DNA from: Motacilla alba alba
Lineage: Eukaryota; Chordata; Aves; Passeriformes; Motacillidae
Direction: 5' to 3'
NCBI RefSeq assembly: GCF_015832195.1
Contig: NC_052019.1
Location: forward strand, 44,271,016-44,335,015
Length of the DNA stretch: 64,000 nucleotides
The position numbers and the translations under genes are program-made. Of the stretch, positions 36,001 through 47,650 are shown piece by piece (within the stretch, counting starts at the first letter, position 1; each line of letters starts with the position of its first letter). The notes under the pieces are model-generated. The model was given only the letters and a program-made list of their open reading frames with translations, made no database searches and had not been told where the DNA came from.

Positions 36001-39000
36001 CTCAAGAAGTCCATTTCTAGAAACTCCATCCCAGGAGAAAGTCTTATTCAGCTCCTGTTTCCCACCACATACCTCCTTTCAGAAGAGAGCTTTATCACTC
36101 CCTCCCCAGCTCCATGCATGCACTAAGGTAAGGGCAATATGGAGCAGAACAGATGCTGTGGCAGGAGTGTATTTACATGAAGCTGCTGACAGCAGATGCC
36201 AGCTTGTAAAATTAGCCAATAAAAATACCAGCATCACTGTTTACAACCACTCTGAGCAAGACGGGCTGCCAGCAAACTGGAAAGCACATTGCACAGGCAT
36301 ACCAGGTTAAAGTTACAGAATGTGGAAAAGCATCATCATTTTAGGCTACCAGAAGTGTGATTCTCATTCAAGTACAGGGGGTGAACCATGTGCTGCCAAA
36401 CAGTTTCAGTCCTTCTCCCTTTTGCATTCAAAAAAATCCTATTTAGTGTTAAAATGTCAAAGAACCAGAAACACTGTAAATACAAAAGCATGTGTATCGC
36501 TCACTATTGAAAGTTTTGTGTGCTACTGATGCCTTTTTCTGGTCTTAAAAATTGAGAGCCAGACATGGTTAAGGGATAAGGGGTTTCTACCTTGGCATTA
36601 TAATAAGGATCCTTGTGGTGCACCGTTTCAGCAAGGTGGGATGCGCTGCTATGCACACACACGATAAATCATGTATACAATTTATAGACCTTACAAATTA
36701 GCATATCTAACAAGGATGCACCAATGAGAGGCTTGAATGGAGTCTTATCCCTAGGAATTTCCCCCTGGATGGGCCGAATCTCTGGTTTACAGGATATGTT
36801 CTAGGAAGGACCTTGGTTTCCCAAGGTAGTGTAGGGCTTTCCAGCCTCCAGCTGGAACCTAGTCCTAGAAAGCCTTTAGGGTGTTTGGTCTCCTGGCCTA
36901 ACAAAATGCTAGGACAATGCTAAGTTGTCACACTTGAGGAATTACAAATATGCATTTTAGGAGTACTGAGGATACATAAAAAGGTATATAAAAGAACAGG
37001 CAAAAAATCGTTTTGGCATCACTATGACTCTGGTCAAACCTGAAATTTAGTGACACGTGCACTGCAAATGTGTTATCAACCAGGAAGCTGTTACTTGAAC
37101 TTAAACCTCCTCTAGTACTCTTAGCAATTGCAAATATAATCCAAAAAAGTCCTGATTTTTTGTACAAAATTGTTGTCTGCATCTTATCCATGTAGATCTG
37201 GAGATATTGGGACTGATCCTTTCAGAATGTTAAAACAGTACTAAATTTTTTTACCAGTTATTTATCATTAATTCTTCTGAGTAATTTAAAATACCATTAA
37301 GACTAGAATCTAGACTAAAATAAAATTAAGACCCTCAAGAAAATTTTTTGAATTATGTTTCTGAAAATAACAGTCTGCCAAATAAGGCCAAGTTTTAGAA
37401 GATTTTTTTTCCTGTCCATTGATTTTCCTACATTGGAAAATATCAACCTTCATTAAAATTTCAATTAATACATTCTGTAATACTCTTAATTAGAAAACTA
37501 GAACTATAAAAGGAAATGTTAAAGTAACTGAGCTATTTCAGAGATTAAGTTTGAGAACAAGTTTTGATGGCTTTTACTTGCATTTTAAACAAACAGTCCT
37601 GAAAAAAATTTCACTTTATGAATGTTTAATAAGCTATTAATGACTTCTGTAAGCCTGTTGGAGGTTTAAGAAGAACTTTAGAAAAAGGTAAGTAAAACCT
37701 TTAGAATAATTATACATATTATATATAACCCATAATTAAAAGTAGCTTATTTTCCTCTAGAATCAAAAGCTAATGTCAGTTAATAACATTACATACCTTT
37801 GGGATGCACCCATGAAGCTACAGGACTGGATGAACCATATGCCTGCAATGCTTTTTCCACAAGAAACAGTCAACAGCTTCAGTCTTCTGCCTTATGGAGA
37901 AATACAAGAGAAATGAAATGAAAGGAATAAAATCAAAGTGCTGAAATCCTGTTGTCAGCAGAATTCAAAGACTTGAATTGAAACCAACACTTTCCTTCCA
38001 TACACTGAAAAAGCTTACTAATGCAACCTATCCCAACATCAAATAAAAAAAAGGCAACAAATCACCTTCTACTCTACTACTCTCTTGCAAGAATAAGAAG
38101 AGCTTCCAGCTCGCACCCAAGCAATAAACAGTAGATTATATCTACTTTATGATTTTAGGCAGTAGGGAGACCTTTACAAGAGGTCTGTAGTTGGTGGCAA
38201 TGGTGTTAATAAGCCCCTTGGTATCTTTTTTGTCAACAAAATAATTGGGTTTTCTCCATGAGCAGCTGTTGTTCATGAGTAGCCTGAGGCATCTCACCTG
38301 TGTAGGTGGGCTCTGATACTAGAGCATGTTTAAAACATAAAGTGGAATAAAGATTCTCAGTTTTGGGAGCTGAAGAGACCTTTCTTTCATATTCTAGTAA
38401 GTAGAGATGTTTTTTCTCTATTCAGTTTGTTCTTGAGAAGTAGCACTGTACCCTTTCCTTCTTAAGGCCCTCTTTATCCTATATATGTGTTTTTCTAATA
38501 AGTAACAGGTGCTTTTTTTTTTGCTTTCTTTTTTTTTTCCTCTGGGATGGTAGAAGGGGAGAGGGTGTCTGCTGCAATTGTTGTTTCAGAAAATTAGTTA
38601 AAACTTTGTGTCTTCCTTGGGCAGTCTGATTGTTACCCTAATTGTTAGTTAAGCTTTGCCTGCTAGGTACAGGAAGCTTTGCCTGCTCAATGCAGGGAGC
38701 TTCTCTGCAGAGCTGCTAATATATTGATCAAGGTTTGCTTCTCTACTTAAGCATATGCAGAACTTCATGCTGAGGAGAATTTTAGAGATGTATTGGAGCT
38801 GGTTCAGGTGCATAACATGAAGCATTGTGCAAGAAACCGCAAGAAAGGGACTTGGTTCTTGGTGAGTGCAGAAGAAATGTAGTCTGTTGATAATGCTTGA
38901 TGTGATTAACTTAACTGATGTATATTTTTGTTCCTGTAAAGTTCCAGAGATTTGATTCAGACTGTTTATCATATTATGATATGACCTAGGGACTTCCTTC

Positions 39001-41553
39001 ATACTCTCTGTTTATGAGCTGGTGTTTTATGGCAGAACTGAGGAGTCTTAAGATGCATGTGGTCATTAACTATGAGCCTGAAAGGATTGTTTGAATGTTT
39101 GATGTTCTGTATATCAACTTTCTCTGTCCTGGGGTTTATTATGTGTAAAGCAGGGGCTGCCACCAAGACTTCATGTATGCTTTTCCCTAAATAAAATTTT
39201 GGAAATAGTTTCTCACAGATAGGGTTGCACAGAATTGAATGGCTTTCCTTTCACTACTAGTGTGCTATTTTTGTAAACCTGTTCAATAACACTTAACCCT
39301 TTCACTTAATTTCATTCTGGTTTTGATCTGTTTATAGCAAGTTCTCCATCTAGATGTGTGTAGAGGCATTTGACAAAGTCTCTGGTGATTGATTCCTTGC
39401 TCCCGTTATGTGGTGTGTTTGATAAGGTGCTTTCTTGCCAGGATCCCTAAGGACTTGTGCTGTGCTAACAATAATTGGTAAGTGCTTTAAACTGCTCCAG
39501 GAGTTATATGCTCCTGGATGAGGAGGGTGAGTGATATGTATGTGGGAAGGATAGGGCTCATAATTCCCCAGCAGGGAAAACTTTTACGTAGCCAAATTCA
39601 GGGTTTATGAATCTGTTTGTCTCAGCAGTGGTAAATAGGATTATATGCAGGTTGTAGGATAGGAAGGATGGACTCTTTCTGCTTAACTGAAATTATTCAT
39701 GTTAAATGAGACCAAAGAGCACAGAAAGCAACTGTCATGGACTTCTGAAGAGTTATTGTCTCTTTAGCTGTTGAGTCTAGAATTGAAATGAAGGTGAAAT
39801 TAAGGCTCCCAAATGGGAAACATCTCTAAAACTTGGAAAAGACAAACATGGATCTACCTGAAGGATTTAAAAAGGTAACATATAGAAGCTACATTGGACA
39901 TCTTAAAAGTGATTTTTAGCGCCTTTGTCTCTGTAATGTGCAGCATCTGAGGAAAGTTTCACTTCACTAGAAGTGCTTGTTCATGCTGTAAAACTCAACC
40001 CCTTCACAGGTTTAACTTCAAGAAACTGAACTCATGCCTGGATTTTCCTTTGTCAGTTTTACTTTCCTTATTGGTAATGTTTCCACAGTATTTATTAAAT
40101 TAATAATTAATACCTGAAAAAATTCTCTTATATAGAAGCTGCTCTAATGAAAAAAATAATTGATTGAATAATGTTCCTTTAGCACATAGCTGTAATGGCC
40201 AGTTGATTTTAATGGTCTCACCATTTTTTAGTAGTCCTAAGGGTTCAAGATTTTTTCTTACTCATTCTAATGCTGTATCTGCTAGAGTAAATGTGGTGTG
40301 TCGACAGGCAAATAATTAAAAAATAAGCATTTAATTCCTGTAGTGTGCTGATAAGGTCTACCTTATGGCTTATTAATCAAAGTAAGATATACTAATTTGG
40401 GAGTTAGCTCATCACATCAGCCATGCATGGAAATGCCTCATAGCCTATGACTGTGAAGTCTGAGGTCTGATGTAAATGACCACTTAAGTCAATATCTTGT
40501 ATTTAGACCTGAGCATATAAAAGGGCAAAGGAGTAGGATTTCCACCTCAGATGTCTAGTAAATAAAAAAATCATAGGTGGTATCTGTCAACCAAACTTGG
40601 TACGTCCACTTGTCATATGTGAATGGGAAACTGCATCCTTCAGCTGAAGTCCTGCTCTTTAGTTGAATATGACTGTTTGGCTCTACTTCATCTGCTTTTA
40701 TGCTATAGTTAACTGTCCCTCAAGCGACCACAGTGGTGTGACTGCAACTTGGGAGGGAGCAGGTAGTTAAGCAGTAGTGTGGTTGAGGTTGGTGTATATG
40801 CCCAGGTATGATAGGTGTTTTCAACTGCTTTGTGGAAGTGGGATGAATATTTAGGTAGTATTGGCTTCGCTGTTTTATGACTAAGAAGAACAGAAGTTGC
40901 TATCGTGGTATCTGTGATGTACAGGGTTCTTTTTAAAAGAACTAGCTGCAAGTATTTTCTCCTGTCAAGTTTCTGATTTTTCTCTTGCTTCTCTAGCACT
41001 TTGCAGTCTGGCTTCAGGGCAAAATATTCAGCAGCTTTCATCTCAGATGGTGAGAATGCTCATGGGTTTTCCCCAAACTATATACTCCAGCATGAGGGAA
41101 ATTGCAGTGCTAGTGGTTAACTGTACCATATACTTCTCGGTGAAGAGGAGAGGTTAGCCTTGGCTTAGGAGGTTTGCCTGATGTAAACATTAGTTTGGCA
41201 AGTCGTTGAACTGACACTCTTACTCTAAATGGTCCATGGCTGACCCAAACACCCATGGGGTTTTCCAAAATAAAGACTGACTGAAACTGCTTGTAGTGAA
41301 ATGTATGACTTAAACCAAAGCCAAAATATCTTCTTCCTGGTTTAATTAAATTGAATTCTTTTTTGTCTATTTGGAATTCTAGATATGGTGAGCTAAAAGT
41401 TATTTTGAACTTTACTCACAGCAGGAAGCATGAATCATGTGTGCTGTGGTAGGCAGTTCAGGGACATCCAGGGTGCAGGACCTGGGTTTATAATTAGAGC
41501 GAGTGACTGGTCTTTGGTTTAGCCAGCAGGTAGGAGCTGGCTTGGGTTGTGTA
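33099..41553. other. intergenic stretch containing the strand-skew switch
   Basis: No gene or repeat is recognised apart from T-rich runs near 38512-38538. Strand composition changes here: up to about 37 kb the plus strand has more C than G, and from about 38.1 kb G clearly exceeds C. Minus-strand open frames of about 110-120 codons at 38649-39002 and 40709-41041 match nothing I know. Confidence 0.55.
36160..36330. promoter_or_regulatory. candidate conserved noncoding segment
   Basis: Unique, compositionally balanced sequence (GAAGCTGCTGACAGCAGATG, TTAGCCAATAAAAATACCAG) with E-box-like and CCAAT motifs and no repeat signature. Its texture suggests constraint. Evidence is weak. Confidence 0.15.
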
Positions 41554-41621
41554 GTAGAGGTGACTACAGGGGTGTCGTAGAGGTGACTACTGATAGCCCC
41601 TTCTGTGATAAGGGGCTATCA
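41554..41621 (+). repeat. direct repeat pair plus 12-bp perfect hairpin
   Basis: GTAGAGGTGACTAC occurs at 41554-41567 and again at 41577-41590. It is followed at once by TGATAGCCCCTT (41591-41602), a 7-nt loop, and the exact complement AAGGGGCTATCA (41610-41621). This abuts the ERV-derived fragment. Confidence 0.9.
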
Positions 41622-42145
41622 GCTTCCCCCATGTTTGATAGATCTGATGCCAGCTGGCTCCAAGATGGAACTGCTGCTCTCCAAGGCCAAGCCTATCAGT
41701 GCCGGTAATAGCACCTCCGGGATAACAGGGAATGGGGGAAATAGCTGTGCAACAGCAACTGCAGCCAGAGAGAGCAGTGAGAACATGTGAGAGGAACAGC
41801 CCTGCAGACACACAGGTCAATGAAGGAGCAGCAGGAGGTGCTCTGGGCATCAGAGCTGTGATTCCCCTGCAGCCCATGAGGAAGACAATGGTGAGCCAGC
41901 TGTGCCCGTGGAAGTCCACAGTGGTCCAGACGGATGCCCAGAGGAGATTGTTACCCCATTGGAAGGCCATGCTGGAGCAGCCTCCTTGGCAGGAGAGAGG
42001 AGGCTCCTGTGGCTCTGTGGAGAGAGGACCCCACAGTGGAGAAGGTTTGCTGTCAGGACTCACAGAAGAGAGTCATGCCAGAGCAGCCTGTTCTTGAAGG
42101 ATTGCACCCCGTGGAAGGAACCCATGCTGGAGCAATGGCTTTCTT
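41622..42145 (+). mobile_element. ERV-derived fragment with repeated 'gctggagcag' units
   Basis: Contains the recurring phrases GCTGGAGCAG, CCGTGGAAG and CCCCTGCAGCCCATGAG, arranged as imperfect units (41960s, 42070s, 42120s). I recall these from the internal/LTR-proximal region of a common avian endogenous retrovirus. It is read in plus orientation and lacks the downstream U3/R/U5, so it is truncated. Open frames of about 120 codons across it have no recognisable retroviral domain. Confidence 0.55.
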
Positions 42146-43159
42146 TGAATGTCATTGTATGAATGAAGTGCCAGACACAGAGTCTTCTTGTACGGTAGCT
42201 TCTCTGGTAATTTGCAAGCAGGTGTTCTACAAAAGCAGTATCTAGAGTATCCAGAAACTTTAAAGAAATCTTCTTAAATGTACTTCTGGCTTGCTGTGCA
42301 GTTCATTCAGACCTTGGTCCTAGAAGGTGAGTTAAGGATAGTGCAAGGGTCTAGCTCTTAGCTGGGAACTGTAGAAGGCATTCAAATCTGGTATACAAAA
42401 AACTACTTTGCAGGAGTACAAGATAAATGTGGTTGGAATGCAGGCAAGCTGCCAGCAGCCTGCCACAGACTGTTGTGTATCTGCAGGACAGTTATAAGTA
42501 AAATCAAATCAACTCCTTTGTATGCTTTTACTCATTCAAGGTAGATGTTAATCCCTTAATTTCTTAAGGCAATGACTCATCAGGTGTTAGGTGCTGTATG
42601 TGGGTTATCAAAAAGCATCTTGAGCAACTTTGTTGTTAACTGTTCTCACCAAACAAGCAATGTTGCTCGACTTTGATTTTACTCCAAGATATCCAACTAC
42701 TGTAGCTCATGGAAAACCTTGTGTTGTATCAGTAGTGATCTTGTTCCTTATCTTAAACATATTGGAAGCATCTATAACATATGATATAATCAGAACAGAT
42801 TGTGACCCTCATACCCCCTGATTTGAATTGGATTCTGGCAAAATTCAGCTCTATCCAGGGTCTTATAATTGTGTACTTAGCAATCATGTATGCTAATTAT
42901 CTATAATCATGCTGTGTAGAAAAAAATTTTGTGCAATATGTAACTTCCCTCAAATGTATGGCTCTCCTAGCCACTTGGTAATATTTCTTTTTGGATGGTG
43001 GCTGGAGAGAAATCTTGCCAACTTTTCTTCTACTAGTTTATTTCTCTTCTGAAAATGAATTGTAAGATATCTGTGTTTCATTGGAAAACTACTGAGCTGA
43101 CAGCTGAAGAAATACAGGAGGATGATGAGAAAGTGGTGGTGGTTTGATTCAGTAGTGGA
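42146..43159. other. intergenic stretch, nothing recognised
   Basis: Unique AT-rich sequence between the ERV fragment and the long CR1. No open frame of note and no repeat. Confidence 0.6.
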
Positions 43160-43925
43160 ATAATCATAGAATTGTTAAGAAAATACCTCTAAAGTAGAGT
43201 CCAACTGTTAATATTAGCACTGCTGAGTCCACCACTAAACCTTGTCCCTAAGTGCCACATCCACACTTTTCTGACTAGAGATTGTGATTTCACTGCTTCC
43301 CTGGGCAGCCTGTTCCAATGCCTGACTGCCCTTTCCTTGAAGACATTTTCCCTAATGTCCAATCTAAATGTTCACTGGTGCAACCTGAGACCATTTCCTC
43401 TTGTTCTACCATTTCTTACTGGTGAGAAGAGGCTGACCACACCTTGATACAAGCTGCTTTTAGATAGTTGTAGAGAATGAGAAAGTCCCCCCTGAACCTT
43501 CTTTTCTCCAGGCTAAACAATCCCACGTCTCTCAGCTGCTCCTCATCAGACTTATGATCTAGACCCTTCCAGGGCTCTGTTGTCCTTCTCTTGATAAGTT
43601 CCAGCCCCTCAATGTCCTTCTTGTTGTGGAACACCCAGAACTGAACACAGGATTTGAGGTGCAGCCTCACCAGTGCTGAAGAACAGGGGCACAGTCACTG
43701 CCCTGGCCCTGCTGGCCACACCATTGCTGCTACAGGCCAGCATCCATTGGCCTTCTTGACCACCTGGGCACACGCTGGCTCACGTTCAGCTGCTGTCAAC
43801 CCCATGTCCTTTTCTGCTGGGCAGCTTTACAGCCACTTTGCCCAAGCCTGTAGCAATACCTGGGGTAGCTGTAGCCAAAGGCCAGGATCTGGCACTTGGG
43901 CTTGTTGAAACTCCCTGCAATTGCA
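43160..43925 (-). mobile_element. CR1 LINE fragment, about 770 bp, minus strand
   Basis: The longest CR1 here. It starts with AATCATAGAATTGTTAAG, followed by CCCTGGGCAGCCTGTTCCAA, CAACCTGAGACCATTTCCTC, GAACCTTCTTTTCTCCAGGC and CAGAACTGAACACAGGATTT, and runs to GGCACTTGGGCTTGTTGAAA. Short open frames inside it are degraded reverse-transcriptase tail or antisense shadows. Divergence is considerable and it is immobile. Confidence 0.9.
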
Positions 43926-45379
43926 CGACCAAGTTCAAATGTCGTGTCTGATCTTGTGTTTTGCTGGAAGTGCTATGTGTGCTTATTGGCATTAAAAATC
44001 ACATGGAAGTCATTGTGGGACAGATGGACATTGATCATGGCTCAGTGTTTTTTTTCTACAGAATATTCGGGAACTACCACAATTCCTTCTCTGGCAACAT
44101 AACTTTTATTTAAGACCTTTGTCCCCATAAATAAATGTAACTTATCAGTCTTTCATGATGACTTATTCTGTATTTCATCTGGTTGGCAACATAAGAAGCT
44201 GAAAGTAAACTGTGATAGTTTTCCTTGCTCATTCTTTTCAGCTATTCAAGAAGATCTAAAGACTTCAACAAAACTCTGAAAACAACCCTTTTTAATTAAA
44301 AACTTGAGATTGAAAAAGGAAATGAGCAAAATTACTGGGAAAGAGTGCTCTTCTTTTTCAATAAGATAGTAGTTAAGGCTGCCCACCTCCTTTCCTTTGG
44401 CTAGTTTCTGCAAATGAAGTTTGCCCAATTATCTAAATACAGGCTGGTTTTTGCTATGAGGTCCAAAGTGTACCAAGATACAAAGAGGACTCTCTCTAGG
44501 ACTTGATCAAGAGAAGACAGCTGGGAATACTTTTACTTTGCAGGCTTAGAAACAGGTTCCTCATTTTCTATATTCCTACTGGGGATCTGTGTGTTTCACT
44601 CTTGTGTTGAGGATGAAGTCGATGGGAGTTATCTTAATTAGACTGTATCATCATGTATGCACAGTCTAAGTGCTCACTTTTGTGCCTTTAGTCAATCTAG
44701 TCTTTTGAAAGCAGACCATGCTGAGTCAGTGGCGTTTGGACGTGTGGTTTTGATCAGTCTGGAATTTGACTGCACCAGTTCATCATCCAGTTCCTGGCAG
44801 CAGTGTTATTACCTGTGGGATGTCTTGGCCCCAAAGAGTGATGGGCCTTTTGGCATGGGTGAAGGTTTCACAGGAGGTTACTGAGAGTGACCTGAAGGGT
44901 GACCTGATCTTTTCTTTCCATTCCAGGCCCAGAAACAAAATGTTTTTCCCATGGTGATATTTTACTGTAAACTTGGTAAACCACATTAGGTTTGAGTGCT
45001 TAAGCTCTGCTGTGTCCTGGCCAGTCCCTTTTCAGGATGATCAGTCCTGTTCTTGCTGGCAGGCAACTATTTAAACATCACTTGCTTCTACAGAGAGACT
45101 CCTTACATCAGGTCCAGCCTATTTGACAATTTTGAACTAATGTCTGATTTAAAACTATTTTCAGCCTGTAATTACTACAATGAAAATACCAAAGAAATTG
45201 ATTTCTTATATTCCTCCCGTTATATTACTCTGGATTCCTGTCTAAGTGCCGAGGGGTTAAATATGATTCATGTAATCTACTTTCCCACTAATCATTTATT
45301 CAATTGCCTATTAGAACTCAGGCAAGAAAGACCAAAAAAGGAAAGAGGAGAGCCCAACCTGAAGTGTATATTCAATAAA

Positions 45380-45590
45380 ATGCTACAAAAAACAACCAAT
45401 CATTAATTATCTAATCAGCATTCTGCGAGTCTTTTAGCCATGATCTCATTACTGTAATTAATTGCAAGAATCATTTTGTAAACAGAGCACAATAAAAGTA
45501 TATGCAACATAACAGCATCCAAATTAAATCTAAATCCCAGAATGAATAACAGAGAAAGCTGGAAGATATTACTAAGGGAGGGCGTCATTA
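45380..45590. promoter_or_regulatory. candidate conserved enhancer, homeodomain-site rich
   Basis: An AT-rich, repeat-free stretch with ATTAATTA at about 45402-45409, CTAATCAGC next to it, and TAATTAATT at 45455-45463, plus several more ATTA cores. The texture is that of vertebrate developmental conserved noncoding elements. Conservation itself was not tested. Confidence 0.3.
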
Positions 45591-47429
45591 AAGGAGATCA
45601 TATTTCAATGTCAAAATCTGGTGGGCTACTTGTGCTGCAGGAGTAAATCAATAGTGTTGCATTGAAAGGACTGGGCCAGATCCACTTTGGTGCAATTAAT
45701 CACTACTCCATTAAAGCTTGGAGGAGTAGGGGCGGCTTCTTAGCCAGTAAAATTGGATTTTCTTTTTGTAGCTTCTGGGACTGGCATGTTGGCAAAGCTT
45801 CTGTGCTTGGCTAGTTTTTTTTTGCACCAAATAGGTAAGATTTCTCATGCACTTGAAGGATTTAGGAAATCTGGTCCCTTTCATTTTAGAAGTGGAGAGG
45901 TTCTTGAAGAATTTCACATGTCAAATGTCTTCCCTTTGGCTAGCTTTCTGTAGTCCTTCACTTCTATTTTTATTCTGTAGTCCTTTCCTACTCTATTTTT
46001 TAAGACTGTTTCTACAATAAATAATTAAAGTATGCAGACAGATCCCACAAACACCTGCCGGGCTTCCAGCAAAGTTATTTTATGATACTTTCAGGATTCT
46101 ACATTTAATATTCCAGCAGCGCAATATGTTACTGTCTTTGGCCTTACCAGCCTTTTGGCTGCAGTATTTTGTCATCTTTTTCTCCTTTTCATTTAATTTT
46201 TCATTATTTTTTCTGAGGATCAATGTCAGGATTCATTTAGAAGCTATAAAGCAATATATATAAAACAGTCCCAACAACCATAGGCTTGGTTATGCCATTG
46301 ATTTCTTTTCTGCATGGAATTCCCTGCTGTCTGCAGGGGTGAGTTGCTCAAAGATATTGATAGTGTGTATCCCTCTACAGGGAATTCAGATTTAAAACAT
46401 GATACCTTCTAGCCGAAAAGGTCTGTGAGGAGTGCATTAACTTTGGGGTAAAAGCTGTATTGTACAAAAAACCCCACCAATACCCCCCACTTCCACCCCA
46501 TCAGACTCTAAATTTTCCCTGACAGTAGAAATGAGTGTTCCAGCTGTAATGTCAGGGAAACCCCTCATTAATGCTTCCACCTCTCCCTGCTGAGACCTGA
46601 CAAAGAACTGGGCTGTGGTCCAATCTAAGCTTCTTGGGACGGGGCAGGAGGAAAATATGCCTGATGGTTTTCTGTGTGGAGAATTCCCCGTGTCGGTTGC
46701 TCCAAGCCATGTTTGTTTTATCTGGACAGATTGGCCAAGGTCCAGATTTTTGAGAAGCTTTAGGACCTTGTCTTGCATTGTGCTGTTCCTTGCTAGCAAG
46801 TGCTACCTGCCTGCCTTGGTGTGGTACCGTGGCAATGTGTGGGTCAGGATGTGCTTTGGAAGGTTTGCCGTGACACTGCAATGTATTTGTTGAGCTACTG
46901 CGTTCAGAGCGCCCCTTAAATCCTCCCTCAAAGAAAATTCTTCAGAAGAAATGCAGAATGCCTTGTTAATTCAGTTTTTAATGTTGAATGCCCCATGGAT
47001 TTCCCTTTGATAATCACAGTTTGCTTCCATGAGCAGGCGAGCAGGTCATACTTTCTTAAGTCTGCAAATTCCTTCAGGTAGAACTGAGTGTTAGCCAGTT
47101 CTGTGGATGAAGGGAATAATAAAAAGGGGAACTTTGGCCTCTGCCTGTTTTGCAGGTATATAAATAGTGGAAATACAGCTGAGCCAGAGAGCTGCATTTT
47201 TTTGTGACGAAGAGAAGACATTTTAAGTCACTGACTAATTTTGTTTTTAAAGACTTAAATATCCTTACAGCACTTTTTGCTTTGGAAGGGTGATTCTAAT
47301 GTTTTATAGAGTCAGCCTCATGTTTAAATTCATTTGTCCTCAACAATGCACTGCTGCTGCATTTAACAACTGTATTTTAATGGTAGGGTTAAAATGAATG
47401 CCTTTTTTTTCCCAGTAAAAATAAAAGTG

Positions 47430-47650
47430 CACCATCTATATGAATTAATAATTTCCAAAGTAATAAATATTATGAACCTATTTTAAGACACACTGGGATA
47501 ATTTTTTTCTGGTTTCAGACCATTAGCCAATTTTTACATATGCTCTGGCGTACTGGAGAGGTGCCACAGAGGGGGGTCTGCATTTTTTTCTAGTGCAGCT
47601 GTTAGATCAGTTGCATATCTTGATTGATGCATCATGTCAGCGAGCCCTGG
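47430..47650. promoter_or_regulatory. candidate conserved noncoding segment with PBX-HOX-like site
   Basis: AT-rich unique sequence with GAATTAATAATTTCC and TGATTGAT at 47621-47628, a PBX-HOX composite core, followed by GCATCATG. Regulatory potential is inferred. Confidence 0.2.

Noticed and set aside
36700..36940. Patch with CCTAGGAATT, CTAGGAAGG and CCTAGAAAG phrases, considered as a tandem or LTR repeat
   Set aside because: Unit similarity is too weak and no ends or duplication are visible.
38649..39002. Minus-strand open frame of 117 codons in the desert
   Set aside because: No recognisable domain, no splice context tying it to a gene, and a length compatible with chance.
40709..41041. 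Minus-strand open frame of 110 codons, lysine-rich start
   Set aside because: Considered as a retrocopy fragment, but no known family and no poly(A) tail or duplication could be identified.
41732..42097. Plus-strand open frame of 121 codons
   Set aside because: It lies within the ERV-derived repeated segment and lacks any retroviral protein motif.
45053..45406. Plus-strand open frame of 117 codons
   Set aside because: It ends in an AT-rich homeodomain-site region, and nothing in the translation is recognisable.
46437..46920. GC-richer patch with overlapping frames, considered as an unknown LTR
   Set aside because: No TG/CA ends with a target duplication and no convincing TATA/poly(A) pair could be found.
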